Shown piece by piece: positions 1 through 8,518 of a stretch of DNA of 64,000 bases. Position 1 is the stretch's first letter, and every line of letters starts with the position of its first letter. The position numbers were made by a program, and so were the translations under genes. Location of the stretch: NCBI RefSeq assembly GCF_023150065.1, contig NZ_JAKLLN010000004.1, positions 1 to 64,000 on the forward strand, written 5' to 3'. The DNA comes from Zoogloea sp. (lineage in GTDB: Bacteria; Pseudomonadota; Gammaproteobacteria; Burkholderiales; Rhodocyclaceae). The notes below the pieces were generated by a model. That model ran no database searches. It had not been told where the DNA came from and worked only from the letters and a program-made list of their open reading frames with translations.

Positions 1-76
1 ACCGCCCGGTGCGGACCCGCATGCCGGGTGGTGTGGGAGGGGAACGGTCAGATTATCTGACCGCCCCTATCCCGAT
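1..76 (+). ncRNA. 3' end of a group II intron (domains V and VI)
   Basis: The segment folds as two consecutive hairpins that match the end of a bacterial group II intron. The first (about 5-30) pairs CCCGG/TGCGG with CCGCA/GCCGGG and is followed by GTGGTGTGGGAGGGG, as in domain V and the linker. The second is a domain VI-like helix (about 45-70) with CGGTCAG paired to CTGACCG, and the segment ends in CTATCCCGAT, a usual 3' splice-site ending for this intron type. The reverse-transcriptase gene and domains I-IV would lie upstream, outside the window. The identification rests on remembered consensus sequence, not on a covariance search. Confidence 0.65.
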
Positions 77-135
77 GTCGGGGCTCCCACCCGGCACTTC
101 GCCAAAGCCCAATTTACGCTGCTACGCCCGTATGC

Positions 136-1259
136 CATTATTGATCCGGCCATGAAATATCGAACTCACGCTGCATAGCGGACCGGTTTGTGGTGAAAGT
201 ATGCGGCGACGCGTTTCGGGGATTTTGAGAGCTTGCGCAGATGGCTGACGGTTGCCTTCTTCAGTTGTCCCTTGGCTCGAAGCGGAGCCTTCGTTGTGAC
301 GGCTTGCTTGAGGTCGGCGTTGAGGCATTCGTCGGGATTGAGTTCTGGGCTGTACGACGGCAGATAGAAAACCTCGATCCGCTCGGTGTTCTCGTCCAGC
401 CATTCCCGCACGACCTTGGCGTGATGAACGCGCAGGTTGTCGAGAATCAGGAAGATCTTGCGCTCGGCGTCCTTGATCAGTCGCTTGAAGAAATCGATCA
501 GGATCTTGGCGTTGAGTGCGCCATCGAAAACCATCCAGCGAACCTTGCCCTGGTTGGTGACCGTCGAGATCAACGAAACGTTCTCGCGCTTGTTGCAGAT
601 GCGCACGACCGGTGTTTGACCCTTCGGCGCGTAACCCCGTCCGCGCACATCGTCGGAACGCAGCCCCGTCTCGTCGCCCCAATGAATCTCGGCGCCTTCG
701 GTCTTGGCACGATCGGCGATCGCCGGAAATTCCTCATTCAGCCATGTCTGAACTTCCGCCGGCCGCTGCTCGTAGGCTTTCCTGATCGGCTTCTGCGGCG
801 TGAATCCCCAGCGCTTCAAGTAGTGGCCCACTGTCCGCACCGGCATCTTGAGCCCCGTCTGCTGCCGGATCAGTTCGCCAACTGCCGCCCGGTTCCACAA
901 CGCAAACGGCATCTTCATCTGATCCGGCGTCCGGTCGCAGATCATCCGGCGAATGGCCGCCTCCTGATCGGCCGTCAGCGTTCGACCATCGCCCGTTCCC
1001 CGGCCTCGCTCGCCAACTGCCACCGCCGGCCACCCTCCGGCCTTGTAGGCTTTCATCGCCGCGATGATCGTGCCCTTGCTCAATTCCGCCTGCGCGACAA
1101 CGTCATCCAATTTCATTCCGCTCAACCGCAGCTTCACGGCTCGCCGCCGTCGCTCGTTGAGCGCCTCAATTCCCAAAGTTCTCGCGTCTGTTCTTTCCAT
1201 CTTCATTCAACGCACCAAACGCAAGAACGTTTCAACAATTTATGGCCGCGTCAATAATG
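136..1259 (-). mobile_element. IS630-family insertion sequence
   Basis: A single transposase gene is bounded by imperfect terminal inverted repeats. The left end reads CATTATTGA..CGGCCAT from 136 to 153, and the right end, read on the other strand from 1259 to 1242, is CATTATTGA..CGGCCAT. The ends match at 16 of 18 positions. IS630 elements normally duplicate a TA dinucleotide on insertion; I do not see a TA directly at both ends here, so the outer boundaries are uncertain by a few bases or have diverged. Confidence 0.75.
166..1206 (-). CDS. IS630 family transposase
   Basis: This 346-residue protein is a complete DDE transposase of the IS630/Tc1-mariner superfamily, which cuts and joins the element ends at TA sites. 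An N-terminal winged-helix/HTH region (about residues 15-120, with the RRRRAVKLRLSGMKLDDVV and VGHYLKRWGF segments) should bind the terminal repeats. The catalytic acids are visible as WGDETGL (first Asp), ILDNLRVHH (second Asp) and SPELNPDE (Glu). The reading frame is uninterrupted, so the element may still be active. A second Met two codons in is an alternative start. It is the only gene between the inverted repeats. Confidence 0.93.
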   Translation of the reverse strand: MKMERTDARTLGIEALNERRRRAVKLRLSGMKLDDVVAQAELSKGTIIAAMKAYKAGGWPAVAVGERGRGTGDGRTLTADQEAAIRRMICDRTPDQMKMPFALWNRAAVGELIRQQTGLKMPVRTVGHYLKRWGFTPQKPIRKAYEQRPAEVQTWLNEEFPAIADRAKTEGAEIHWGDETGLRSDDVRGRGYAPKGQTPVVRICNKRENVSLISTVTNQGKVRWMVFDGALNAKILIDFFKRLIKDAERKIFLILDNLRVHHAKVVREWLDENTERIEVFYLPSYSPELNPDECLNADLKQAVTTKAPLRAKGQLKKATVSHLRKLSKSPKRVAAYFHHKPVRYAA

Positions 1260-1335
1260 CCCTGGGGGCCATCCCCTTATCAGGGAAGTGAAGCGGTTTT
1301 CAGGAATGTTCCTTTCGACGGGGTTAAAGAGAATC

Positions 1336-2067
1336 TCAGATAGCAGTCCACATGAACCAGATGCCGGCCAGCAGCGCGGCCAGGCTGACGCACACGGCCG
1401 ACAGGCGGATCGTGTGCAGGCGCGACCACAGCAGGAGGCCGGTGACGCTCAGCACGATCAGGCCGCCGGCGATGGTGTCCGACAGCAACACCCAGAAGGC
1501 GCTTACGCCGACCGACATGTGCAGTCGCGTCAGCGTGCCGATCGGCGTTGCGTCCTGCGTCTCCACCTTGATGAAGCGGTTGCCGAGGTAGTACTCGGCA
1601 TTGACGCCGCGCTGCGGGCTTTGCAGGTTGAAGGTCCAGCGTGCGGGTTGCGTCACCTCGCGGTCGGCCCAGGTCACCGTTTTGGCGGGGTCGGCCTTGA
1701 TGCGCGTTTGCAGCCCCTCGAACTTCAGTTCGGCTTGCAGCCACCGGGCCATGTCTTCCGGCGTCTTGAAGCTGCGCAGCGCCGGGTCCGGCAGCGGGAA
1801 CTGGGTACTCTTCTGCACCACCTTCTCCACCGGGAGATTCAGGACCGCGCGGTGATTCAGCAGGATGCCGGTGGCGCCGAACAGAAAGCCCAGGGCCGCG
1901 CCCCACAGGCCCACGTACAGGTGGATCTTGCGCAGCCAGCGCAGGAACCGCGCGCTGCGGCGAGGCGCGCGCTGCGCCGGGGTTCGATCCGGCGCAGCGC
2001 GCGCACCTGGCGGGCAGGTAGCGGGTGTACGGAACGCGGGCATGGCTACCGGGTCGAAACCTTCCAT
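1336..2067 (-). CDS. PepSY-domain inner-membrane protein
   Basis: The 243-residue product has the layout of PepSY-associated transmembrane proteins: a cytoplasmic N-terminus, a first membrane helix (about 42-65, LYVGLWGAALGFLFGATGILL), a periplasmic domain, and C-terminal helices beginning near 185. The sequence WLRKIHLYVGLW followed by HRAVLNLPVEK is typical of the family. These proteins often lie in iron-uptake operons, where some act as siderophore-linked reductases, but the role here is inferred. I chose the ATG one base after the stop of the upstream permease gene, which indicates translational coupling; a longer start 18 codons upstream would overlap that gene. Confidence 0.8.
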   Translation of the reverse strand: MEGFDPVAMPAFRTPATCPPGARAAPDRTPAQRAPRRSARFLRWLRKIHLYVGLWGAALGFLFGATGILLNHRAVLNLPVEKVVQKSTQFPLPDPALRSFKTPEDMARWLQAELKFEGLQTRIKADPAKTVTWADREVTQPARWTFNLQSPQRGVNAEYYLGNRFIKVETQDATPIGTLTRLHMSVGVSAFWVLLSDTIAGGLIVLSVTGLLLWSRLHTIRLSAVCVSLAALLAGIWFMWTAI

Positions 2068-2068
2068 C

Positions 2069-3469
2069 TCACAGCCTGTTGATTCTGAAGCGGCACGCAA
2101 CCAGTACGGCAAGCAAGCCAAGGCCTGTCAGAAATTGGCGCAGAATGGAGGAAATGGGCGAGCTGCCGGCAATGGCTGCCTGGCGGGAAAACCGCGGCAT
2201 CGTGTCGTATTCCGATGCGGCCAATTTCTGGTTGCTCATGATGCGCGGAACGAAGAACGCTCGCCATTCATCCTCGAAGCCATTGACGGCGTGGATATAG
2301 CCGAGATAGCGCGGAGCGTCGATTCCCGCCAGACGATCGGCGGACAGCACGGCGGCCAATCCCGGCGAAAGCCAGGCCAAGCGCTCCAGGAAGGTGAAAT
2401 GGCTGGCACGAACTTCATCGAAAGTCGCCATCATTGGCCGGGCCGTCGCATCGAAGGCGAGGTAACGCGGCAGTCTGACTTGCTGCCAGGGCGGGTTCGC
2501 GGCGGGAGCGGCGGGCGTATGTGCCGGGTTGTTTCTGTACCAGGCCGCCAGTAACTCGGACTGCTGTGCTTCGGTCTGGAGCATGGCCTTGCGCAGATCG
2601 ATGACGGTCGCCAGGCGCGACGGCATGGGTTGTTCCAGATTCGCCGCCCACTCCAAACCGGCCGGTACAGCAAAAGTCAGCGCCAGCCACACACCCAACA
2701 TGCCCACCGCACCGGCGCCGGAGGATACCGGCAAAAGCGTGAATACCCCGACGATGGCCACCCACACGAAGGTCAGTGCTGCGAGCGTGGCCGCCCACCA
2801 GGCGGCGGCTGCCAGCGTCGCGCCCGGATCCAGGGCCAGAGCCAGCAGAGAGGGGATGAGCGCAGCCAGCAACACGGCGCCGAAGCGTATGCCTAGCGCG
2901 GCGAAGACGCCTGCCCAGGCATGCCGAGTCTGTGCGCAGACCAGCCGCCAGATGCCTTGCTCACGTTCCTCATGAACCAGGCCATAGCCGAGGCCAATCA
3001 CCGCCAACGGCAGCAGGAGTGCCACCAAGGTGGAAAAACCGAGCGCGCCGATTTCGCGCAATAGCGGGTTGAAGATCTGGTCGCTGTTGCGGCCATCGGT
3101 ATGGCGGCTACGCGGGATCGCGTCGATATGGATTTCAGGGCTCAGCAGATCGAACTGAGGCACGCTCAGGGCCAGGCCGCCCTGTGCAGTAAGGCGCACG
3201 CTCGGGGCGATGGCGTTGTTGGCGGCGAGCGCCGACAAATCTGGCGCGTTCAGGCCGCCAATGCTTGCCTGGGCTGCCTTTGCCTGTTGTGCGGCAAGGG
3301 ATTTGTGCCATTGCGCCTCCGCCTGCGCGGCCTGCTCACGCCATGCGCGCGCGCTCAGGCCGCCCTCTACCGCCGCCATGATCAGCACCAGTGCGAAGGC
3401 CGCAATCACCCATAGATTGATCGGGTTGCGGACGAAGCGCAGACCTTCCATGCGAAGTAACAAGGTCAT
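2069..3469 (-). CDS. ABC transporter permease (DUF3526-like), second subunit
   Basis: This 466-residue protein is a membrane subunit of an ABC-2 type transporter. It has an N-terminal helix (FVRNPINLWVIAAFALVLIMA), a large periplasmic loop (about 40-165), a block of hydrophobic helices (about 170-310, containing EREQGIWRLVCAQ, the conserved cytoplasmic EReqG motif of ABC-2 permeases), a second loop and a final helix. The architecture matches DUF3526 gliding/Nos-type permeases. Its ATG overlaps the stop of the preceding permease (ATGA). Together with that permease and the ATPase it likely forms a heterodimeric transporter; the substrate is unknown. Confidence 0.8.
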   Translation of the reverse strand: MTLLLRMEGLRFVRNPINLWVIAAFALVLIMAAVEGGLSARAWREQAAQAEAQWHKSLAAQQAKAAQASIGGLNAPDLSALAANNAIAPSVRLTAQGGLALSVPQFDLLSPEIHIDAIPRSRHTDGRNSDQIFNPLLREIGALGFSTLVALLLPLAVIGLGYGLVHEEREQGIWRLVCAQTRHAWAGVFAALGIRFGAVLLAALIPSLLALALDPGATLAAAAWWAATLAALTFVWVAIVGVFTLLPVSSGAGAVGMLGVWLALTFAVPAGLEWAANLEQPMPSRLATVIDLRKAMLQTEAQQSELLAAWYRNNPAHTPAAPAANPPWQQVRLPRYLAFDATARPMMATFDEVRASHFTFLERLAWLSPGLAAVLSADRLAGIDAPRYLGYIHAVNGFEDEWRAFFVPRIMSNQKLAASEYDTMPRFSRQAAIAGSSPISSILRQFLTGLGLLAVLVACRFRINRL

Positions 3470-4878
3470 GGCGTCAATTTCCTGGCTGAAATGAGCAGAG
3501 CCACAGCGGCGGCCAAAGCCCAGAACAAAAGTACGGCAATGTCCATACGGCTGGCCTGCAACGCAAAGGACAGGGGTGGCGCCCGATACTCGAAGCGGTC
3601 GACACTGCGCCAATCGGCAGCGCTTCCTTGGCCGCCGACCTCCGTGCCCCGGGTCCGCTGCCAGTCCCACATGTCGGTCAGACCGACGAAGTATTGCCGG
3701 TAGGCTTCAGCGGCATTTTCGAAATGCCTTTGCTGCGAAAAGTCCGTCATCGAAAGGCTCATCGACAGCGCCCGCATGGCGATGGATGGACCCAGCAAGG
3801 AGCCGGAGCGCATGAATGTCCCTTGCCGCTCGAAGCTATCCCACAGCCGGTCGAAATGCAGCGCATGCACTCGGTTGGAATAGGCGTCCTTGAAGTGGCG
3901 GCGGAGTGCGTGAAAGCCCTCCGGCAGGTCTTCCACGCGCTTGACCCCGTATCGATGGAGCGTCTGCGCCTCGAAAGCCTTCAACCGTGTCGTCGAATCG
4001 CCATCCTGGTTCAGCCCATGCTCGATATCCTGCTGGATCGACGCCCAGAACTGCGTGGCGCTGGGGATGGGGACCAGCGCCTCGGCCATGATGGCGCCAA
4101 CGCGCGGCGCGACCAGGACACTGGACAGCCAGAAGGCGACCAGGACGAAAAATGCCAGGCGGCTGCTCTTGAGCCAGGCCGATGCCGCCATGGCCAGCGC
4201 GGCAAAGATGCCGTAATACAGGAGGTAGGCAAAACCCAGCACGACGCCGCGCAGGATGTCGTCGCTACCGACACTGCTGACGCCGAACAACAGGAAGATG
4301 CCGATCAAGAGGGACGGCAGGAGCAGCAGGGTAAAGGCCAGCAGCAAGCCGAAGAATTTTCCGAACAGGAGTTTCCTGGCGGACAATCCAAGGCTATGCA
4401 ACATGCGCAAGGTGCCTTGCTCGCGTTCATGCGTGACGGCGTTGAAGGCCAGCGCCACGATCAGCAGCGGCAACAAGGTATGCAGCACGAACGCGGCGCT
4501 CATCTGACCGAAGCGGGTGGCAATGCCCTGATCGGCCGCCGGGCTGAAGCGCGCCAGGTTGCGCTTGTGCGGCTCCAGCCACAGCGCTTGTCCCGTGAAC
4601 TGGCGCAGGCCGGGGTCGATGGCGGCCAGCGGCGACTCGGGTTTGAAAACGTAGATGCCGAAGTGTGCCGCCTGGTGGGTGCCCTTGACCCCTTGCGCCT
4701 CCCATTGCGCGCGCACCGTTTCTCCCGCTGCCTGTTTTTCATTGCGCATGTGCCGATACTCTTGCGTCGCGGCAAGAAAGAAACCGAGCAGCACCGCAAA
4801 CAGCGATACCGCCAACAGCAGCAGCCGCCCATCGCGCAGGATGGACAGGGCTTCCTTGCGCAGGATGGCGCCGATCAT
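3466..4878 (-). CDS. ABC transporter permease (DUF3526-like), first subunit
   Basis: The product (470 residues) starts with ILRKEALSILRDGRLLLLAVSLFAVLLGFFLAA, the N-terminal membrane helix and preceding cytoplasmic segment of ABC-2 permeases. A periplasmic loop follows, then EREQGTLRMLHSLGLSARKLLFGKFFG, the conserved coupling segment that contacts the ATPase, and a run of helices to about residue 260. A long second periplasmic region (about 265-430) and a last helix complete it. It is related to the next gene, so the two likely pair in one transporter. It overlaps the ATPase gene by four bases (ATGA) in the same operon. Confidence 0.82.
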   Translation of the reverse strand: MIGAILRKEALSILRDGRLLLLAVSLFAVLLGFFLAATQEYRHMRNEKQAAGETVRAQWEAQGVKGTHQAAHFGIYVFKPESPLAAIDPGLRQFTGQALWLEPHKRNLARFSPAADQGIATRFGQMSAAFVLHTLLPLLIVALAFNAVTHEREQGTLRMLHSLGLSARKLLFGKFFGLLLAFTLLLLPSLLIGIFLLFGVSSVGSDDILRGVVLGFAYLLYYGIFAALAMAASAWLKSSRLAFFVLVAFWLSSVLVAPRVGAIMAEALVPIPSATQFWASIQQDIEHGLNQDGDSTTRLKAFEAQTLHRYGVKRVEDLPEGFHALRRHFKDAYSNRVHALHFDRLWDSFERQGTFMRSGSLLGPSIAMRALSMSLSMTDFSQQRHFENAAEAYRQYFVGLTDMWDWQRTRGTEVGGQGSAADWRSVDRFEYRAPPLSFALQASRMDIAVLLFWALAAAVALLISARKLTP

Positions 4879-5597
4879 GACAGCCCCCGCGCATGCGCCA
4901 GGTATTTCTGTTCCAGTTCGTCATGCGCGACGGTATGCGCGTCGAACGCCTCCACCAGTCGCCCTTCCTTCATGATGCCGATACGGTCCGCCACCTGCTT
5001 GGCGTTGAACAGGTCGTGAGTGGCCATCAGCACCGCCATGCCGCGCTCCGCCGCGGTGCGCACCTGCTGGGCGAAATCGTTCGCCGCGCTCGGGTCGAGG
5101 CCGGAGGTCGGCTCATCGAGCAGCATCACCTTGGCCTGTTTGGCGGACGCAATGGCCAGCCCGACCTTCTGGCGCATGCCCTTGGAATAGGCACTGACAC
5201 GCTGATCATGCGCCTGCTCCTGCAGACCGGCACTCGACAGCAGTTCATGCGCGCGAGCGCGGGTGATCTGCAGGCCGGCCAGCGCGCAGAAGAAACTCAG
5301 GTTCTCGCGTCCGCTCATGTAGTGATACAGCGCCACATTCTCGGGCAGATAGGCGACAACGGAACGAACCAGCCCGGCATTTCCGTGGGGCGATTGGCCA
5401 TCGATCAGAATCTCGCCGCCGGCCGGTCTGACAAACCCCAGGAAGGTGTTGATGGTCGTCGTCTTGCCCGCACCGTTGCCGCCCAGCAGCGCATAAACAG
5501 TACCCGCCGGCACCGCAATGTCGAGCGCATCGATCACCCGCCGCCGGTTGAAGTCGACCACCAGCTTTCTGGTTTCCAGCAGCTTTGCATCAGACAT
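4875..5597 (-). CDS. ABC transporter ATP-binding protein
   Basis: This 240-residue protein is the motor subunit of the transporter. It shows the Walker A motif GGNGAGKTT (about 39-47), the signature YSKGMRQKVGL (about 137-147) and Walker B VMLLDEPTSGLDP (about 158-170), followed by ATHD with the switch His. It resembles CcmA/NosF/DrrA-type ATPases that serve ABC-2 permeases. GGAGG stands six to seven bases before the ATG. It is the second gene of the operon, 33 bases after the TonB receptor, and overlaps the first permease. Association with a TonB receptor suggests a role in iron or siderophore handling, which is an inference. Confidence 0.93.
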   Translation of the reverse strand: MSDAKLLETRKLVVDFNRRRVIDALDIAVPAGTVYALLGGNGAGKTTTINTFLGFVRPAGGEILIDGQSPHGNAGLVRSVVAYLPENVALYHYMSGRENLSFFCALAGLQITRARAHELLSSAGLQEQAHDQRVSAYSKGMRQKVGLAIASAKQAKVMLLDEPTSGLDPSAANDFAQQVRTAAERGMAVLMATHDLFNAKQVADRIGIMKEGRLVEAFDAHTVAHDELEQKYLAHARGLS

Positions 5598-5630
5598 ATG
5601 CTGCCTCCTTGCTTGATTGACTAGGCATGA

Positions 5631-7829
5631 TCAGAACTCGGTCACCACGTTGAGGCGTATCTGGCGTGGGTCGCCGAGGGTGACGAGATTGTTGCTGCTG
5701 AAGGAGCCGCCGTAGACGGTCTTGTCAGCCAGGTTTCTGACGTTCAGCGCGGCACGCCAGCCCTGGCCCTGGTAGTGCACGGCGGCATCGAAGACGGTGT
5801 AGCCGGGGATGGTGAAGTCGTAGGAGTAACCGGTGCGTTCGCTCACATGCCGCAGGCCCAGCCCGAAGCCCCAGCCTTCCAGCGGTCCGGCGCTGACGCG
5901 ATACAGGCCCCAGACGCTCACGTTGTGGCGCGGCACGTTGTTGACGGTGCGCCCGACCTCGCTTGCCTTGTTGCTCTTCGAGACCTCGGCGTCGGTGTAG
6001 GCATAGGCTGCGGTGAGACTGAAGCCGTTGCGCAGATCGGCGGCCACTTCGGCTTCCAGACCCCGGATGTGGTGCTCGCCGGTCTGCACGTTGAACGCGG
6101 AATTGACCGGGTCGACCGTCAGCACGTTGGTGCGCCTGAGGTCGTAGGCCGCCACCGATGCCGTTTGCCGCCCGCCGTCGCGTTCGAACTTGACCCCGAT
6201 CTCGGCCTGCTTGCCGGCCTCGGGCTTGAACATGTCGCCGCTCCGGTCCACGCCGGATACGGGATTGAACGAGTTGGCCAGGCTGGCATACGGGGCCATG
6301 CCCGGCAGCACTTCCCAGACCAGGCCGACCATGCCGGTGGTGGCCGAGTCCTTCGGTTCGCTGGAGACCACGGACTTGACTTCGTTGAAGGTACGCGTCG
6401 TCACACGATCATGGCGCGCGCCGAAAGTCAGGTGCAGTTGCTGCCCGATACGCAGGTGGTCGCGTGCATAGACCCCGGCCGTGCGGATGTCCTGCGTGCT
6501 GTCGCTGAAGGCACCGGTGCAGCGTGTGGAGGTAGTGAAGCGGCCGTAGGTCGGCGCGAAAAGATCGATCGTGCCCAGGTCGGCCGAGGTGCAGTTGCGC
6601 ATGGACAGGCGGCCATGTTTGTCGCCCAGGTCCAGCCCCACCGTGATCTCGTGCGTGCCGATCGGCGACCCGAGCTTGCCGTTGACGTAGGTATCCAATG
6701 CCAGTGCGCGGTAGTCGTCGTGCTGGATGTTGCCGGTGCGCGACTGGGTGCGCTCGTCGGCGGCCAGCGTGTCGATGAAAGCCGTGTTGCGCTGCTTCAT
6801 CGTGTAGTCCTCCCAGCGGAAATTCTGCTGCAGCTTCCAGCCGTTGGCGAAGCGGTGCTGCAACTCGTAGCCTGCACGCGCGCGTCGGGCCTCGACGGTG
6901 CCGAAGGAGGGATCGCCGATGAACAGGCTGCGATCCACCCGGCCGTTGATGTTGGGCAGCACCGTGCCCTTGGCCGGCAGGGCCTGGTTGCGCAGGAACT
7001 CGCGGTCCAGGAAGCTGGTAAGTATCGTCAGGTCTGTGCGCTCGCCCAGCGCGACGGCAAACGAGGGGGCGATGTAATTGTTCTTGTAGAACACGTGGTC
7101 CGTCACGTCGTCGCTTTCGTTGACCAGCGCGGCGACGCGGAACCCCGAGCGACCGTCGGCCGACAGTGGCCGGCCCAGATCCGCGGTGACCTGCCTCATG
7201 CCGAGATTGCCCACGGTCACGCCCACCTCGCCGAAGGCCTCGGGCCGGGGGCGCTTGCTCACGATGTTGACCAGCCCGCCCGGGCGTACCTGGCCGAACA
7301 GCAGCGAGGCGGAGCCCTTGAGCACCTCGATGCGCTCGGCGCCGAAGATCTCCTCGGCCGGGACGTAGCCGGAACGCATGGTGTTCAGGCCGTCGACGTA
7401 CTTTTCCTGGTTGCTGCCAACGTCGACGCCGCGGATGCCGAAATCGTCGAAGCCGCGGTTGCCGTGATCGCCGGCCACCACGCCGGCCACGCTGCCCAGC
7501 GCCTCGACCAGAGTCTTGACCTGGGTCTGGTCGAGTCTCTCACGCGTCAGCACGGTGATCGACTGCGGTGTCTCCAGCGCACGCGCCTCGCCCTTGGTGG
7601 TGCTGGTGATCGTGCCGGGCGTCACGCCGGGCGCGACAGAGCCCCTCACCGTGACCGTGGGCAGTTTGGCCTCTTGGTTCTGGGGGATCTGCGCCGGCAA
7701 GACGGGTTCAGCCTGCACCGGGGCGGTGGGCGCGGCAGTTGTCGAAGGGGCTTGCTGGGCGATTGCTGCGAGAGGTGCGAGACCCCAGACAACACCAAGT
7801 GCCAGCGCGACCGGGGTCATTCGCAGCAT
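5631..7829 (-). CDS. TonB-dependent siderophore receptor
   Basis: This is a full-length outer-membrane receptor of 732 residues. A signal peptide occupies about the first 25 residues (ALALGVVWGLAPLAAIAQQ), followed by a Pro-rich linker and LPTVTVRG, a probable TonB box. The plug domain (about 80-190) includes SITVLTRERLD, IRGVD and the conserved ERIEVLKGSASLLFGQVRPGGLVNIVSKRP. The rest is beta barrel and ends in a terminal Phe, as expected for assembly by the Bam machinery. There is no N-terminal signalling (STN) domain, so it is not of the FecA/FpvA trans-envelope signalling type. GGAGAA lies before the ATG. The promoter upstream overlaps a Fur-box-like site. The ligand cannot be told from sequence. 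Confidence 0.92.
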   Translation of the reverse strand: MLRMTPVALALGVVWGLAPLAAIAQQAPSTTAAPTAPVQAEPVLPAQIPQNQEAKLPTVTVRGSVAPGVTPGTITSTTKGEARALETPQSITVLTRERLDQTQVKTLVEALGSVAGVVAGDHGNRGFDDFGIRGVDVGSNQEKYVDGLNTMRSGYVPAEEIFGAERIEVLKGSASLLFGQVRPGGLVNIVSKRPRPEAFGEVGVTVGNLGMRQVTADLGRPLSADGRSGFRVAALVNESDDVTDHVFYKNNYIAPSFAVALGERTDLTILTSFLDREFLRNQALPAKGTVLPNINGRVDRSLFIGDPSFGTVEARRARAGYELQHRFANGWKLQQNFRWEDYTMKQRNTAFIDTLAADERTQSRTGNIQHDDYRALALDTYVNGKLGSPIGTHEITVGLDLGDKHGRLSMRNCTSADLGTIDLFAPTYGRFTTSTRCTGAFSDSTQDIRTAGVYARDHLRIGQQLHLTFGARHDRVTTRTFNEVKSVVSSEPKDSATTGMVGLVWEVLPGMAPYASLANSFNPVSGVDRSGDMFKPEAGKQAEIGVKFERDGGRQTASVAAYDLRRTNVLTVDPVNSAFNVQTGEHHIRGLEAEVAADLRNGFSLTAAYAYTDAEVSKSNKASEVGRTVNNVPRHNVSVWGLYRVSAGPLEGWGFGLGLRHVSERTGYSYDFTIPGYTVFDAAVHYQGQGWRAALNVRNLADKTVYGGSFSSNNLVTLGDPRQIRLNVVTEF

Positions 7830-7943
7830 AGTGCTTCTCCTGTGTTCAGAGTGGGCACTGGCTGGCGACGGCTGGCTCGTGCAGTGATGGGTTATTTACT
7901 TGGCAACAATCAATTTTTCGGTGGGCATGCTGTCGCGCCGCGA

Positions 7944-7973
7944 ATTATACATGAGAACCATTATATTTTGTAA
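7944..7973 (-). promoter_or_regulatory. Sigma-70 promoter with Fur-box-like operator
   Basis: Read on the minus strand, TTACAA (7973-7968) and TATAAT (7949-7944) are separated by 18 bases. Between them, 7965-7947 reads TATAATGGTTCTCATGTAT, which agrees with the Fur consensus at 12 of 19 positions including TAATG and TCAT. The operator covers the spacer and the -10, so Fur with iron would block transcription of the receptor operon. Basis: pattern match by eye. Confidence 0.6.
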
Positions 7974-8088
7974 GAGCTGGAGCACTTTCCTAGCGCTTTG
8001 CCCATCCGTTCGAATCCACGCCGGCAAGAATGGGTTCGGATCGAGGAATTCACGGCGGCATCGTAGGGCGGTGCCGGGCGACCACTGC

Positions 8089-8196
8089 ATGAGCGCGCGT
8101 GGCTGGCAAATGCCTCGTGCCAAGTCGGTGCTGGACCTGGCCATCACGACGGCGCTGATCGCTTTCCTCGATAAGCGCTTCCCAAAGAAGGCATGA
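8089..8196 (+). pseudogene. Possible gene remnant (35 codons)
   Basis: A short frame reads MSARGWQMPRAKSV and then LDLAITTALIAFLDKRFPKKA before TGA. The hydrophobic segment and basic tail look like the end of a real protein, but the upstream part of the frame has no recognisable homology and no good ribosome-binding site. I treat it as the possible 3' end of a lost gene at the border between the iron operon and the ICE core. It may also be chance. Confidence 0.25.
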
Positions 8197-8518
8197 CCCG
8201 TGTGAACAGGCACGACGGTTCGGCGCGCATTCGGCACCAAGTGGTTCCTTGGTCCGGCGATAAGGGCCTACCAAAGGGGGGCACCGTGCGCAGCGGTTTG
8301 TTGCTCCCGCCCCCGCCACGTATTGAAGCAGGCTAGGCCCATGTCCGTCGGCGAAGCCGACAGCATGCCCAGGTAGCCAAGACCTTCAAGGCTACGGTGC
8401 GTTGCGACGCGCAGGTCGTTCTTCTTCGCCAAGCCGCTCGCGGCGTTTTCTTCCACCCCTTGGGGCAGTGACTGCCCCGGCGGGCCGTGCTGCCTCCGAT
8501 TCCTTCGAGGACAACACC
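8197..8518 (+). promoter_or_regulatory. Leader region before the 8.5-13.1 kb module
   Basis: This 322-base stretch holds no convincing gene. It contains the motif CCGCCACGTATT (8313-8324), nearly repeated as CCGCCAAGTATT at 13223-13234 before the PilL operon. It also contains a 30-base segment shared with the RadC leader (8364-8393) and a perfect GC hairpin GGGGCAG/CTGCCCC (8462-8478) 40 bases before the next start codon. Sharing with two other ICE operons suggests a common regulatory function; no clear promoter is visible. Confidence 0.4.
8364..8393 (+). repeat. Dispersed repeat, copy A
   Basis: CATGCCCAGGTAGCCA followed by CTTCAAGGCT occurs here and at 30882-30912. In both places it follows a CGGCG-type small hairpin and, in one frame, reads ...MPR-stop. 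At 30882 this is the real C-terminus of the DsbA-like protein; here it would be the tail of a vanished copy, suggesting an old duplication of a gene end with its downstream leader. Confidence 0.6.
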
